A stretch of 64,000 bases of DNA, taken from NCBI RefSeq assembly GCF_000381905.1, contig NZ_KB907250.1, forward strand, positions 91,488-155,487, written 5' to 3'. Position 1 is the first letter of the stretch. Every line of letters starts with the position of its first letter. This stretch comes from Paenibacillus fonticola DSM 21315 (GTDB taxonomy: Bacteria > Bacillota > Bacilli > Paenibacillales > Paenibacillaceae). This document shows, one piece after another, positions 10,503 through 19,099 of the stretch. Both the position numbers and the translations under genes were made by a program. The notes beneath the pieces are model-generated. The model made no database searches, had not been told where the DNA came from, and worked only from the letters and a program-made list of their open reading frames with translations.

Positions 10503-11839
10503 TCTGTCACCGTCCACTCCTGTTTCCCTTTATAGAGGGAAGAATATATCCAGTATTCTTTAACATTATCCCCGTGTTCCGTAAAAATGATATCGTATGA
10601 TATATCAGATATTTTTCCTTTTTTAGGAACTAGCTGTGCGTTTACAGTACTAACTTTATGGTTAGGCTTCTCATTTCCACTCAATCTTACAGTGAATTGA
10701 ATTCCCCCATTAACCTCATCTAATTTATATAGAGGGAAGTAATATTTATCTGAGTCTGTTTTATTTGCACTTGTTAAGTAATTGTACTCTTTTAATAATT
10801 CAGAGTTCTGGAAATATGCTCTACAAGGCTGAATAACTTTTTGCTTTGTTCCATTTACAGTTAAAGTACTAACAGATACCACTGCATAAGCATTTTTAGC
10901 TTCCTTTGCCTTATAATAAGGATTTGCCCCGTAAACCATGTTGTCTAACAATAATCCTCTATTTGGATCTTTTGGATCATCCATATCTACAGCAACTAAT
11001 TTATCTACAGTGCAAGACAGTGTTCCATCCTGCGACTTGGATTGCATTAGATGATCATAAAACTCATATTTTTCACCCAATCGTAAATTATATGCAGAGT
11101 TTTCAAAGAAATCAGGCATCATTGTGAAAATATTAGTTTTATGCCACAGGATCTCGGCCGCACTAACAGCATATTTATCACTCTCCAATATTTTCCCACT
11201 ATTAACTGATAATACACGTTCGATTACGACAACTGCCTGAGCTCTTGTTGTTGTACCATCAGCGTCTATATTTCCAGGAGATGTTCCCATTATCAATCCT
11301 GCTTTAGCACCTTCATAAAGGTTTCTGTTAATGTCGTAATCCGCCTTATATCCCGTAATCCCAGCACGTACAGATAACAACATCATTTCCTTACGTGGCA
11401 TATTAACATTCCAATTGCCGTCTTTAAAATCATTTACATAAATCTGTGCACTTGTAGCGGAATCTACTGCTGATTGATACCAAGGGCTCGATTTTCCAGT
11501 GCTACTATCTAGCTTGAGTGCCGTAATTAGCATTTTTGTAAATTCTGCTCTCGTTACTTCTTTATTTGGCTTAAATGTACCATCAGGATATCCGGATACG
11601 TATCCAGCTTTGACTGCATTTGTTACAGCTTTCTCTGCCCAGTGACCCTTCATATCCTTAAAGGATGTAACGCTATTAGCGGAAACTCTAGTTACGCTTT
11701 CCCCACTGTCAATCATGTTACTACTAAAAATGTTTCCGCTACTTTCTTTAACCGGTTCCTCAGCAGTTACCGTGCTCGTGAACATGATACCGCCTACAAA
11801 TAACGACATTGTTAAAATTGTACTAATTAGCTTCTTCAT
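10499..11839 (-). CDS. SLH-domain surface protein
   Basis: A 446-residue secreted protein anchored to the cell wall by S-layer homology domains. The signal peptide ends near TVTAEE (about residue 27). Three SLH repeats follow at roughly residues 60-110, 110-165 and 165-215: the first is canonical (FKDMKGHWAEKAV, GYVSGYPDGTFKPNKEVTRAEF), the second degenerate, the third ends TTTRAQAVVVIERVL. The C-terminal 230 residues are unrecognised. ATG 11839 is chosen because GGAGGG lies 7 bp upstream; an upstream in-frame start has no such site. It is markedly AT-richer than its neighbours and points against both flanking operons, which suggests transfer. Confidence 0.8.
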   Translation of the reverse strand: MKKLISTILTMSLFVGGIMFTSTVTAEEPVKESSGNIFSSNMIDSGESVTRVSANSVTSFKDMKGHWAEKAVTNAVKAGYVSGYPDGTFKPNKEVTRAEFTKMLITALKLDSSTGKSSPWYQSAVDSATSAQIYVNDFKDGNWNVNMPRKEMMLLSVRAGITGYKADYDINRNLYEGAKAGLIMGTSPGNIDADGTTTRAQAVVVIERVLSVNSGKILESDKYAVSAAEILWHKTNIFTMMPDFFENSAYNLRLGEKYEFYDHLMQSKSQDGTLSCTVDKLVAVDMDDPKDPNRGLLLDNMVYGANPYYKAKEAKNAYAVVSVSTLTVNGTKQKVIQPCRAYFQNSELLKEYNYLTSANKTDSDKYYFPLYKLDEVNGGIQFTVRLSGNEKPNHKVSTVNAQLVPKKGKISDISYDIIFTEHGDNVKEYWIYSSLYKGKQEWTVTE

Positions 11840-12044
11840 CCTAGAACCCTCCACACCGCTTATTTTAATGCTTCTAATCAAACCGTCTTATAATATGTTT
11901 GCAAAAATCTTAATTTGGGAAAAACGGTCTAAATTATTGTTAGAACGTGACCGTAGTAGTCTGTATATCCAGGGTCATTATAATCCATGTAGTACATTTC
12001 TACTAGTCTTTCGAAAAATTTATCTCCTATTCGTCAGAGCTCAT

Positions 12045-12191
12045 GTCACGGCTGGCAAGATGAATGCGCACAATACCTTTGAGCAGCCGGATGCCGTTAA
12101 GCCGGTGGAATTCACAGGAGCTGCCGTGCAGGGCAATCAACTGGCGATCAAGCTGCCGGCCATGTCTGTAGTTACGATTGCGGTAGAGTGA
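12045..12191 (+). pseudogene. C-terminal remnant of a second GH51 arabinofuranosidase
   Basis: The frame ending at 12191 reads VTAGKMNAHNTFEQPDAVKP and ends with LPAMSVVTIAVE. This is the typical last 45-50 residues of GH51 arabinofuranosidases (the MNAHNTFE...VKP motif and closing LP-x-MSV strand). Nothing upstream in frame belongs to the enzyme. It differs from the C-terminus of the intact GH51 at 930-2459, so it comes from a separate paralogue. It follows the SLH cassette and precedes a terminator, as the tail of the operon starting at 7032 would. Confidence 0.7.
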
Positions 12192-12200
12192 TTTCTAAAA

Positions 12201-12256
12201 TATATAAGCTGAAGCAAGGGAAAAAATGATTCCGTAAAAATTGTTCAACTTATATA
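12201..12256. repeat. Short inverted-repeat element
   Basis: TATATAAGCTGAA at 12201-12213 is the inverted complement of TTCAACTTATATA at 12244-12256 with one mismatch. The same TATATAAGTTGAA ends bound a larger non-coding segment at 51562-52063, so this may be a small relative of that element. Confidence 0.5.
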
Positions 12257-12271
12257 GCTTCATTGCATAAT

Positions 12272-12315
12272 AGGCTGACCATAAAGCAGATACACTCTGC
12301 AATGGTCAGCCTTTT
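12272..12315 (+). terminator. Rho-independent terminator
   Basis: A perfect 11-bp stem AGGCTGACCAT (12272-12282) and ATGGTCAGCCT (12302-12312) is followed by TTTT. It probably ended the original transporter-GH51 operon that began at 7032. Confidence 0.8.
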
Positions 12316-12442
12316 GTGCGGGATGGCCGCGCAATCAACAATTGTATTTTTTTACAAGGGAGATAAAAGTTATGGTTTCTATAACAATATAAGGATATGT
12401 TCAGCGGGAGGATTAACGTTTTGAATGGAGGAGGTTTTTAAT

Positions 12443-12889
12443 ATGTTAAAGATTGAAAAGGCTCAGAACACCGATGCACAACGCTTGACTGAAATCCAGA
12501 AGGCTAGCTTCGATGAGGAAGCGAGACAGTTTAATCATAATCAGCCCGGTGGACCTCCCGGATATGATTCAGAAGATTGGCAGATTGATATGATGAACCA
12601 TGGACATTATTTTAAAATCGTACTCGATGACGTGATCGTCGGAGGAGCGATTATTTTTATTGACGGAAATCAGATACATAATTTGGGGAGGATTTATATC
12701 GATCCCCAGTATCAGAACCAGGGAATTGGAACTCAGGCTATGCAGGAGATTGAGCAAAAGTTTGAAGGTGCCCGCAAATGGTGGTTGGATACGCCTTGTT
12801 GGAGTCTTCGCAACCATCATTTTTATAGTAAATGCGGCTACACAAAAGTTAATGAAGCGGATGGACAGTTTATTTTCGAGAAGTATTGA
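12443..12889 (+). CDS. GNAT-family N-acetyltransferase
   Basis: A 148-residue single-domain acetyltransferase that uses acetyl-CoA; the acceptor is unknown. The acetyl-CoA binding motif A is visible as LGRIYIDPQYQNQGIGTQAM (Q-x-x-G-I-G), followed by a typical end with FYSKCGYTKV. ATG 12443 is preferred because GGAGGAGG at 12427-12434 lies just upstream; an in-frame ATG at 12425 overlaps that site. It stands alone between a terminator and a convergent AraC regulator and shows no link to sugar metabolism. Confidence 0.85.
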   Translation: MLKIEKAQNTDAQRLTEIQKASFDEEARQFNHNQPGGPPGYDSEDWQIDMMNHGHYFKIVLDDVIVGGAIIFIDGNQIHNLGRIYIDPQYQNQGIGTQAMQEIEQKFEGARKWWLDTPCWSLRNHHFYSKCGYTKVNEADGQFIFEKY

Positions 12890-12985
12890 CCTTTTGACCT
12901 GCCTTATGCGGTTTCATACATATCGTTGTCATTGGGGAGGAGGGGAACCGTAATGTGGTCGACCGACCGCCGTCATGCAGCGAAG

Positions 12986-13013
12986 CACCGCGCGCTGGGA
13001 GCTGCGCGCGGTG
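12986..13013. terminator. GC-rich hairpin between convergent genes
   Basis: CACCGCGCGC (12986-12995) pairs perfectly with GCGCGCGGTG (13004-13013) around an 8-base loop, between the acetyltransferase and the convergent AraC gene. It lacks a clear T run on either strand, so its role as a terminator is only probable. Confidence 0.45.
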
Positions 13014-13073
13014 CGAATCAGACCTGGGACACGGCCCGGTCGAGCGGGTAAATGATTAAGTTAGCCCCTCCTG

Positions 13074-13964
13074 CTAATCGGCATCTGCGGAATATTGCTT
13101 GCGGAACTGCTGCGGAGAGCACCCGTTCTTGAGCGTGAAGCGGTTGGAGAAATAGGGCGTACTTTTGAAGCCAACGTATTTGGCGATTTCCGCTATCGGC
13201 CATTCGGTCTTTAGCAGCAACAGCTTGGCTTGCTCCAGGCGGTAATGCTGCAAGTAGTCATTTGGCGTCATCCCATAGACCTGCTTCATGCACCGTGTAA
13301 TGTAATTGTAATGATAATGCAGCGCTTCGGACATATCCTCGCTCGTGAGCTCCGCCTTGTAATTGTTCTTAATGAAGGCTTCTGTCTTCTCGGCTACGGC
13401 TACGATCGGTGAGGTGTATTGCTCCAGCTGCCGAAGGTCCATCATTCGCAGCAACTCCTCGAACGTCTGCTGCTGTGTCCAGAAAGCGCTGGATTGGCGG
13501 GTACCCGTCAATTGGAGCAGCTTCTCCACGAGCTGAAAGGTTCGTTCAGGATAGGGCATATCCCACATCTTAGGCAGTTGCAGGTAGTAGGGTGAAGTCA
13601 GGAATGTCTGGTAGTGTTCTTCCGTCTGGGAAACGTGAGTCATCTGCTGCTCAGCAGGGAATTCAGCCCAGGCGCATACCGAATGGAAATGAACCCAATA
13701 AAATGCCGCCTCATCCTCGCATGGCCGTACGGAATAATGATAACGATTTGGAAGCAGCAGCAAGGATTGGCCGGCGGTTAGCGTCCACTCCTGATCCTCT
13801 TCGCCGATAAACAGCGTGCCGGATTTCATCATAATGAGATCGAATTTCCCCATATTTCGCCGATTGGGATGTTCATCGCCAGGAGCATAAACGGTGTAGC
13901 CGCATTCCAAATAATAAGGCGCGGGCGGTGCAGGGAAATGGACGATTTCCGTTGCCTTTCTCAC
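13074..13964 (-). CDS. AraC-family transcriptional regulator, likely controls GH127
   Basis: A 296-residue regulator with an N-terminal cupin-like sugar-sensing half (GKFDLIMMKSGTLFIGEED, LLLLPNRYHY at about residues 38-78) and a C-terminal pair of helix-turn-helix motifs (TSEDMSEALHYHYNYITRCMK, then PIAEIAKYVGFKSTPYFSNRF, about residues 200-290). The start is GTG, with AAGGAGG seven bases ahead. It is divergent from the GH127 gene at 14120 across an AT-rich 155-bp region, the usual layout for a regulator and its target. Confidence 0.88.
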   Translation of the reverse strand: MRKATEIVHFPAPPAPYYLECGYTVYAPGDEHPNRRNMGKFDLIMMKSGTLFIGEEDQEWTLTAGQSLLLLPNRYHYSVRPCEDEAAFYWVHFHSVCAWAEFPAEQQMTHVSQTEEHYQTFLTSPYYLQLPKMWDMPYPERTFQLVEKLLQLTGTRQSSAFWTQQQTFEELLRMMDLRQLEQYTSPIVAVAEKTEAFIKNNYKAELTSEDMSEALHYHYNYITRCMKQVYGMTPNDYLQHYRLEQAKLLLLKTEWPIAEIAKYVGFKSTPYFSNRFTLKNGCSPQQFRKQYSADAD

Positions 13965-14119
13965 AAGAAACCTCCTTTTTAACTGAGTGAATTTGGTTGT
14001 ATCTCAGTGTGAAATATTATAAATAATAGGTTGATTGTATTCGTATTATTATTTAAATATATCGGATAAAATCAAAGGTGTCAGTATGATATTTCGAAAA
14101 TAAGGAGGAATCCTTCAGC

Positions 14120-16096
14120 ATGGGTAAATCTATAACATTTGAGCAAGCTGCAAGAGTGCCGCTAGACCAAGTAAACGTTCAAGACGATTTTTGGAGCTAT
14201 TATATCGATTTGGTGCGCAGCGTCGTAGTTCCTTACCAATGGGATGCGCTGAATGACCGCATCGGCGCCGCCGAACCAAGCGGCGCTGTCCGCAACTTCA
14301 AAATTGCCGCCGGACTTGACGAGGGTGAATTTTACGGCATGGTGTTTCAGGACAGCGATGTGGCAAAATGGCTGGAGGCCGTGTCATACTTGTTGGAATC
14401 GCAGCCCGATCCGGAGCTGGAGCAAACGGCGGACGAACTGATCGAAATTATCGCTAAGGCTCAGCACGAGGACGGATACCTCAATACTTACTATACGTTA
14501 AAAGAACCGGGCCGAAGATGGAGCAATCTGGCCGAATGCCATGAGCTCTATTGTGCCGGTCATATGATCGAGGCGGGGGTCGCCTACTACCGGGCCACGG
14601 GAAAAAGAAAGCTGCTTGATGTCGTATCCCGCTTTGCGGATCATATCGACTCCGTATTCGGCACAGAACCAGGGAAGCTGCGGGGCTATGACGGACATCA
14701 GGAAATCAAGCTGGCTCTGGTCAAGCTGTACCATGCAACCGGAAATGAACGTTATTTGCGGTTAGGCCAGTATTTTGTGGAGCAGCGGGGGCAGAAGCCG
14801 AACTTTTATGAAGCACAGCTTAAAGAGCGCGGGGGAGAGAGCCACTGGCCAGGAATTGATCATGCGTTTGATCTGGAATACAGCCAGTCGCATGCGCCAG
14901 TCAGGGAGCAGGAGAAGGCGATCGGACATGCCGTTCGCGAGGTTTATATGCTGACGGGCATGGCCGATATCGCGGCGGAGACGAAAGATGAATCGCTTCT
15001 GGCCGCCTGCCGACGACTGTGGGACAACATCGTCTCCCGGCAGATGTACATTTCCGGAGCCATTGGCTCAATGCCGCAGGGCGAGGCGTTTTCATTCGAC
15101 TACGATTTGCCGAATGACACTGTATATGCGGAAACGTGCGCCTCGATCGGCCTGATCTTTTTTGCGCACCGTATGCTGCGGATTTCCCCTATGGCCGAAT
15201 ATGCGGACGTGATGGAACGGGCTTTGTACAATACGGTCGTAGCTGGAATGTCGCGGGACGGGAAGCATTTCTTCTACGTCAATCCGCTGGAGGTCGATCC
15301 GAAGGTTTGCCGCGGAGCAAACCGCAAATTCGACCACATTAAGCCGGTGCGCCAGGAATGGTTCGGGTGCGCTTGCTGTCCGCCAAACGTAGCCCGCTTG
15401 CTCTCTTCGCTCGGGGAGTACATTTATATGGTAAAGGGAGACACCCTGTATACGCATCTATATATTGGCGGGAAGGCCGAGCTTAGCATCGGCGGCAGTA
15501 CGGTGCAAGTGAAGCAAACCTCCAATTATCCGTGGGATGGACGGATCACACTTGAAGTTAACCCGCAGGAGCCTGGCGATTTTGCGGTCGCGCTGCGCAT
15601 CCCGGGCTGGTGTAGGGAAGCACGTCTGTCCGTAAACAACGAGCCGTTTCCGCTGGATAGTCAAACGGTTCAAAATGGCTATGTGCGCATTGCCCGGGCA
15701 TGGCAGCAGGGCGATATCGTGGAACTGGTGCTGGAAATGCCGGTGGAGCGCATGCGCAGCCATCCTCTGGTCCGCGGAAATGCGGGCAAGGTCGCGCTGC
15801 AGCGCGGACCCCTAGTCTACTGCCTGGAGCAAGCCGATAACGGAACGAACCTGCATGAAATCGTACTGCCGGCGAACGCCAAGCTGGAGGCAAACTACGA
15901 AGCAGGCTTACTGGGCGGGATCGTGGCGATTACCGCACAGGGCTTGCGGCAGGATGCCGTAAAATGGCCAGGCGGTTTGTACAGCTCGGAGGCCGTACCA
16001 ACTCTGCAAGAAGAGAAGGTGACATTTATCCCTTATTATGCCTGGGCCAACCGCGGTGAGGGCGAAATGAGCGTATGGGTCAGGGAAAAGCTGTAG
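14120..16096 (+). CDS. GH127 beta-L-arabinofuranosidase
   Basis: A 658-residue (alpha/alpha)6-barrel enzyme that hydrolyses beta-L-arabinofuranosides, such as the hydroxyproline-linked beta-arabinan of plant extensins. The zinc and catalytic residues known from Bifidobacterium HypBA1 are visible: E338 and C340 in YAETC, and the Cys pair C419-C420 in GCACCPPN, the first of which would be the nucleophile. There is no signal peptide. AAGGAGGAATCC precedes the ATG. It appears monocistronic, with a hairpin at 16180-16215 after it and its own divergent AraC regulator. No dedicated transporter adjoins it. Confidence 0.92.
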   Translation: MGKSITFEQAARVPLDQVNVQDDFWSYYIDLVRSVVVPYQWDALNDRIGAAEPSGAVRNFKIAAGLDEGEFYGMVFQDSDVAKWLEAVSYLLESQPDPELEQTADELIEIIAKAQHEDGYLNTYYTLKEPGRRWSNLAECHELYCAGHMIEAGVAYYRATGKRKLLDVVSRFADHIDSVFGTEPGKLRGYDGHQEIKLALVKLYHATGNERYLRLGQYFVEQRGQKPNFYEAQLKERGGESHWPGIDHAFDLEYSQSHAPVREQEKAIGHAVREVYMLTGMADIAAETKDESLLAACRRLWDNIVSRQMYISGAIGSMPQGEAFSFDYDLPNDTVYAETCASIGLIFFAHRMLRISPMAEYADVMERALYNTVVAGMSRDGKHFFYVNPLEVDPKVCRGANRKFDHIKPVRQEWFGCACCPPNVARLLSSLGEYIYMVKGDTLYTHLYIGGKAELSIGGSTVQVKQTSNYPWDGRITLEVNPQEPGDFAVALRIPGWCREARLSVNNEPFPLDSQTVQNGYVRIARAWQQGDIVELVLEMPVERMRSHPLVRGNAGKVALQRGPLVYCLEQADNGTNLHEIVLPANAKLEANYEAGLLGGIVAITAQGLRQDAVKWPGGLYSSEAVPTLQEEKVTFIPYYAWANRGEGEMSVWVREKL

Positions 16097-16179
16097 TCAG
16101 GAGCAGCACCAGATCAGTCAGATAGAGCAATCGAATAAAGAAATAAGGAATGGCAGAATAGTATTAGGGATGGGGAAAG

Positions 16180-16215
16180 AGGGATGAGGAGCCAATGACG
16201 GGCAACCTCATCCCT
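16180..16215 (+). terminator. Hairpin after GH127
   Basis: AGGGATGAGG (16180-16189) pairs with CCTCATCCCT (16206-16215) around a 16-base loop, followed by ATTCTTGT. The T run is weak, but the position, 85 bp after the GH127 stop, fits a terminator. Confidence 0.6.
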
Positions 16216-16352
16216 ATTCTTGTACCAGTCTTCTTCCGCTATTGAATATGCAAGATTCGCGCGCTTGCATTTCTTATTGGGAATTTTTTTTACAACATCA
16301 AGAAAGTGCAATAAATGAACAGGATTATGTAGGTGAATAATTACCAATAGAG

Positions 16353-16378
16353 TATAATTAGAGGTGAAAGCGCTTCAA
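16353..16378 (+). promoter_or_regulatory. Candidate promoter with cre-like site for the orphan response regulator
   Basis: TATAAT at 16353-16358 is a good -10, although no clear -35 is seen. TGAAAGCGCTTCAA at 16365-16378 matches the first eleven positions of the classic cre TGAAAGCGCTTTCA and then departs by one missing T. The site would lie at the transcription start and could let CcpA repress the response-regulator gene at 16548. Confidence 0.45.
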
Positions 16379-16429
16379 GAAATGTAACGTTGGCTTAACT
16401 GTTGGGTTAGTGGGACAGTTTATTTGTGC

Positions 16430-16528
16430 TGTAAAAGTACTCTAAAAGTGCTCTAAAAGTGCTCTAAAAGTGCTCAAAAAGTGATCTAAAGGTTATCTAA
16501 AAAGTGCTCAAAAGTGCTCTAAAAATAA
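16430..16528 (+). repeat. 11-bp tandem repeat in the leader of the response-regulator gene
   Basis: About nine head-to-tail copies of TCTAAAAGTGC occupy 16430-16528. Those starting at 16441, 16452 and 16463 are identical, and the rest vary by one to three bases or by a base of length. They end just before the ribosome binding site GGGGAGG. The 11-bp period is close to one helical turn. Confidence 0.8.
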
Positions 16529-16547
16529 TCCCGGGGAGGTGTTCAGG

Positions 16548-18098
16548 ATGATTGATGTGCTGATTGTAGATGATGAGCCAAAGCTGAGGGAGGGACTTCG
16601 GACGTTTATAGACTGGGAGTCTTTGGGCTATCGTGTCGTGGACACGGCAGCGAACGGGAAAGAAGCATTGGAGAAATTTTCCGAGTATCATCCTGAATTA
16701 GTCATTGCGGATATTAGAATGCCGGGAATGGATGGATTACAGCTCATTTCCTGTCTCAGAGAGCAGGCACCGCTGCTTCATATATTAATTCTTAGCGGGT
16801 ATGCGGACTTCGATTACGCTAAGCGAGCTATTTTCCATCGGACCGATGGTTATTTGCTGAAGCCTGTGGATGAAGAGGAACTGATCGAATATCTCATCAG
16901 CATTAGGACAGCTGTCGAGGAGGAAAGGGCTTCCCTGGAATGGGAGCATATAACGAAAGAATGGACAAGGGAAGCTCTGGTCCAGTCATTGTTGACCGGG
17001 CAAAAATCGGACGATCATAGCCAAATGATGGAGAGAGCCGAAGAATTTGGACTGTTGTCCAAGAGCTATCAGGTGCTGCTCGTCTCCTTGCACACGGAAG
17101 AGCTTGTGCAGTCGGTTCTTTATCCGCTTAGAAGAGCGTTGATTGAGAGATATGAATTTAATGGACGCGGCTGGGTGTTCCAACTGCATGGGCAAGTCGG
17201 TGTCCTTCTGCAGGAGCCGCTGCTCGCTGTAGAAAGAGAAGATGCATATCGTGCCGTCGAATTAGCCATTTCAGACATGGGAATTGACTTTACTGCTGTG
17301 CTAGGCACCAAAGTAAGCTCATTAAATGAGATTGCAGATTCCTACCATTCGGCTCGCGAGCTGATCAAGATGCATTTTTTTCTCGATGAAGGGAAGCTGT
17401 TGTGCCAGGATGCCGTGCATTGCGAGCATGAACAGGTTTGCTCGGGGATTGTTCCGCCCGAAACGCTGACCGACCAAATTTATTATGCCGTCGATATCGG
17501 AAATGCCGAGGCTGTGAAATCGTTAGTTAGGCAGGCAGGGAGCAGCTTGATTGCGGAAGGATATACGGAAGCGGAAATCAAACGTCATTTCGTGGAAATT
17601 TTGACCTTGGTCATAGGCAAAGGGCTTAAGCAGCATCCTGAGCTCCAGCAGCAAAGCAAGCTCTTCTCGGATATGCTGGCAGAAATCTACCATATGCGCA
17701 GCGCACAAGCGCTGTACGGCAAGATCGATTGTTTCCTGCAGCAGTTGATGAGCAATATAGGGGAAAAAGCCAAGCACCGCGAGGTCAAAATCATGCTGGA
17801 TCTTATTGAGCGGAATTTTAGCGAAAATCTAAAGCTGGAGACGCTGTCAGGCGTGCTGAACTATAATAGCGCATATTTAGGCAAGCTGTTTAAAAATGAA
17901 ACTGGCGAATATTTCAACACGTACCTTGACAAGGTACGGATCGAGAAGGCCAAATCTTATCTCGAAGACGGGCTTAAAGTATATCAGGTAGCCGAGAAGG
18001 TAGGCTACACCAACGTCGATTATTTCCACTCCAAATTCAAGAAGTATGTAGGCACATCCCCATCCGCCTATCGCAGGCAAAGCGAACAGGCGTGGTGA
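16548..18098 (+). CDS. YesN-type response regulator (receiver plus AraC HTH), no adjacent kinase
   Basis: A 516-residue DNA-binding response regulator. The receiver spans about residues 1-120, with acidic pocket DDE near residue 9, phospho-acceptor D55 in IADIRMPGMDG, and K about 104 in LLKPVDEEE. A long middle region follows, then an AraC-type double helix-turn-helix at about residues 415-515 (ETLSGVLNYNSAYLGKLFK, VYQVAEKVGYTNVDYFHSKFKKYVG). ATG 16548 fits GGGGAGG at 16532-16538; a GTG nine bases earlier abuts that site. No histidine kinase adjoins it. The kinase at 22576-24369, which lacks a regulator, is the nearest candidate partner. Confidence 0.88.
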   Translation: MIDVLIVDDEPKLREGLRTFIDWESLGYRVVDTAANGKEALEKFSEYHPELVIADIRMPGMDGLQLISCLREQAPLLHILILSGYADFDYAKRAIFHRTDGYLLKPVDEEELIEYLISIRTAVEEERASLEWEHITKEWTREALVQSLLTGQKSDDHSQMMERAEEFGLLSKSYQVLLVSLHTEELVQSVLYPLRRALIERYEFNGRGWVFQLHGQVGVLLQEPLLAVEREDAYRAVELAISDMGIDFTAVLGTKVSSLNEIADSYHSARELIKMHFFLDEGKLLCQDAVHCEHEQVCSGIVPPETLTDQIYYAVDIGNAEAVKSLVRQAGSSLIAEGYTEAEIKRHFVEILTLVIGKGLKQHPELQQQSKLFSDMLAEIYHMRSAQALYGKIDCFLQQLMSNIGEKAKHREVKIMLDLIERNFSENLKLETLSGVLNYNSAYLGKLFKNETGEYFNTYLDKVRIEKAKSYLEDGLKVYQVAEKVGYTNVDYFHSKFKKYVGTSPSAYRRQSEQAW

Positions 18099-18139
18099 TC
18101 ATATGCTCGTAATCTGCTGTATGGGGCTGTCCAGAAAGT

Positions 18140-18162
18140 AGTCAGTAATAACTGACTTTTTG
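18140..18162 (+). terminator. Terminator after the response regulator
   Basis: AGTCAGT (18140-18146) pairs with ACTGACT (18151-18157) around AATA, with the T run to 18162. It lies 41 bp after the response-regulator stop and at the inner edge of the inverted-repeat element. Confidence 0.7.
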
Positions 18163-18714
18163 GCAACCCCTTGATCTTCATAGTGGTTTGAGGGCTAATG
18201 GAATTGGTGAGAGTGGTGGAACTGATGAGAAAGATGTTTGATGAGATTAGTGGTGGAACTGATGAGAATGATGATATTGATGAGATTGATGAGATTGATG
18301 AGATTGATGAGACCTGATTGGAATTAGCTGAACTCGCAGGACTGGCCACCCGTTAATGGACACCAGATCCGCTATTTGTTGAAATAGACCCTCTTTCACT
18401 ATGCTTACGGACCCTGGTTCCGTTATTCGACCAAATGGACTGCGAAATCCACGTTTTTGGGCGCAATAGCGGAACGTAGGTCCGTTAGCTCTCCAAACTC
18501 CTCGTTATTTCACCAATAGCGCCCCCTGTGTCCGTAAGGCTTGAATTTGTCCAAGTTACCCACCCAAATACTCATCCAATCACTCACCCAAGCACACAGC
18601 CGTCAACCAACCACCAACCAGCAACCAACCACCAACCAACAACCACCAACCACCAACCACCAACCAACAACACCAACCAACCACCTCATACCAGCAATGG
18701 TATATGTGTAAAAT

Positions 18715-18756
18715 GGTTAGACGGAAGATGCGGTGTTTTCCGTCTAACCTTTATTT
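18715..18756 (+). terminator. Strong hairpin with T-rich tail
   Basis: GGTTAGACGGAA (18715-18726) and TTCCGTCTAACC (18738-18749) form a perfect 12-bp stem followed by TTTATTT. No gene ends immediately upstream. It sits at the right end of the element bounded by 18124 and 18775. Confidence 0.55.
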
Positions 18757-18790
18757 AGGACTTATTGGACAGCCCAATGTTTTTATGCCA

Positions 18791-18871
18791 ATGGATACTT
18801 CGGGATACTTCGGGATACTTCGGGATATTTCGAGATACTCCGAGATACTCCGAGATACTTTGGGATACCTC
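18791..18871. repeat. 10-bp tandem repeat
   Basis: Eight head-to-tail units of roughly GGGATACTTC, with later units drifting to GAGATACTCC, start just outside the inverted-repeat element. The remaining bases up to the regulator at 19100 hold no gene I can support. Confidence 0.75.
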
Positions 18872-19015
18872 AAAGCTTAGATTATTACATGAAAACATGA
18901 CTAATCTGCCATGTATAAAGTCTGTTCCAGGCAAGCTATGATGACTGTATTGAGCATTGTGTGTACTGTTCCTGTGCGCGCGGTGCGATTTAATCAGCAC
19001 AACAACCTGAAATTT

Positions 19016-19029
19016 TAAAAGCGCTTTCA
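19016..19029. promoter_or_regulatory. cre-like sequence without an obvious target
   Basis: TAAAAGCGCTTTCA differs from the classic cre only at the second base, and the AAGCGCTT half is repeated at 19028-19035. It lies 70 bp beyond the 3' end of the AraC gene at 19100-20005, with no gene clearly downstream on either strand, so its function is unclear. Confidence 0.35.
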
Positions 19030-19099
19030 AGCGCTTGGATTCATGGGGGAGAGATGCTGGCGGCAAGCCTGAGGAACCGGCTGGCACCAGCCAAATGGC

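Larger units (their letters stand above)
18124..18775. mobile_element. MITE-like or decayed non-coding element with terminal inverted repeats
   Basis: GGGCTGTCCAGAAAGT at 18124-18139 and ACTTATTGGACAGCCC at 18760-18775 are inverted repeats with 14 of 16 bases matching. They resemble insertion-sequence ends of the GG..GTCC.AAAAGT type, as at 36790. The 652 bp between carry no gene. They hold a hairpin at each end (18140-18157, 18715-18749), a GATGAGATT 9-bp repeat run (about 18240-18312), a palindrome-rich stretch built on TCCGTTA (18370-18540) and a CCAACCA-type run (18600-18690). Calling it mobile is inference from the ends. Confidence 0.55.

Noticed and set aside
11715..12044. Upstream extension of the GH51 remnant frame
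   Set aside because: The portion before about 12045 is antisense to the SLH gene or intergenic and bears no resemblance to GH51.
18528..18758. Pro/Thr/Asn-rich open frame
   Set aside because: It is the translation of the CCAACCA-type repeat inside the inverted-repeat element and ends in a terminator hairpin.
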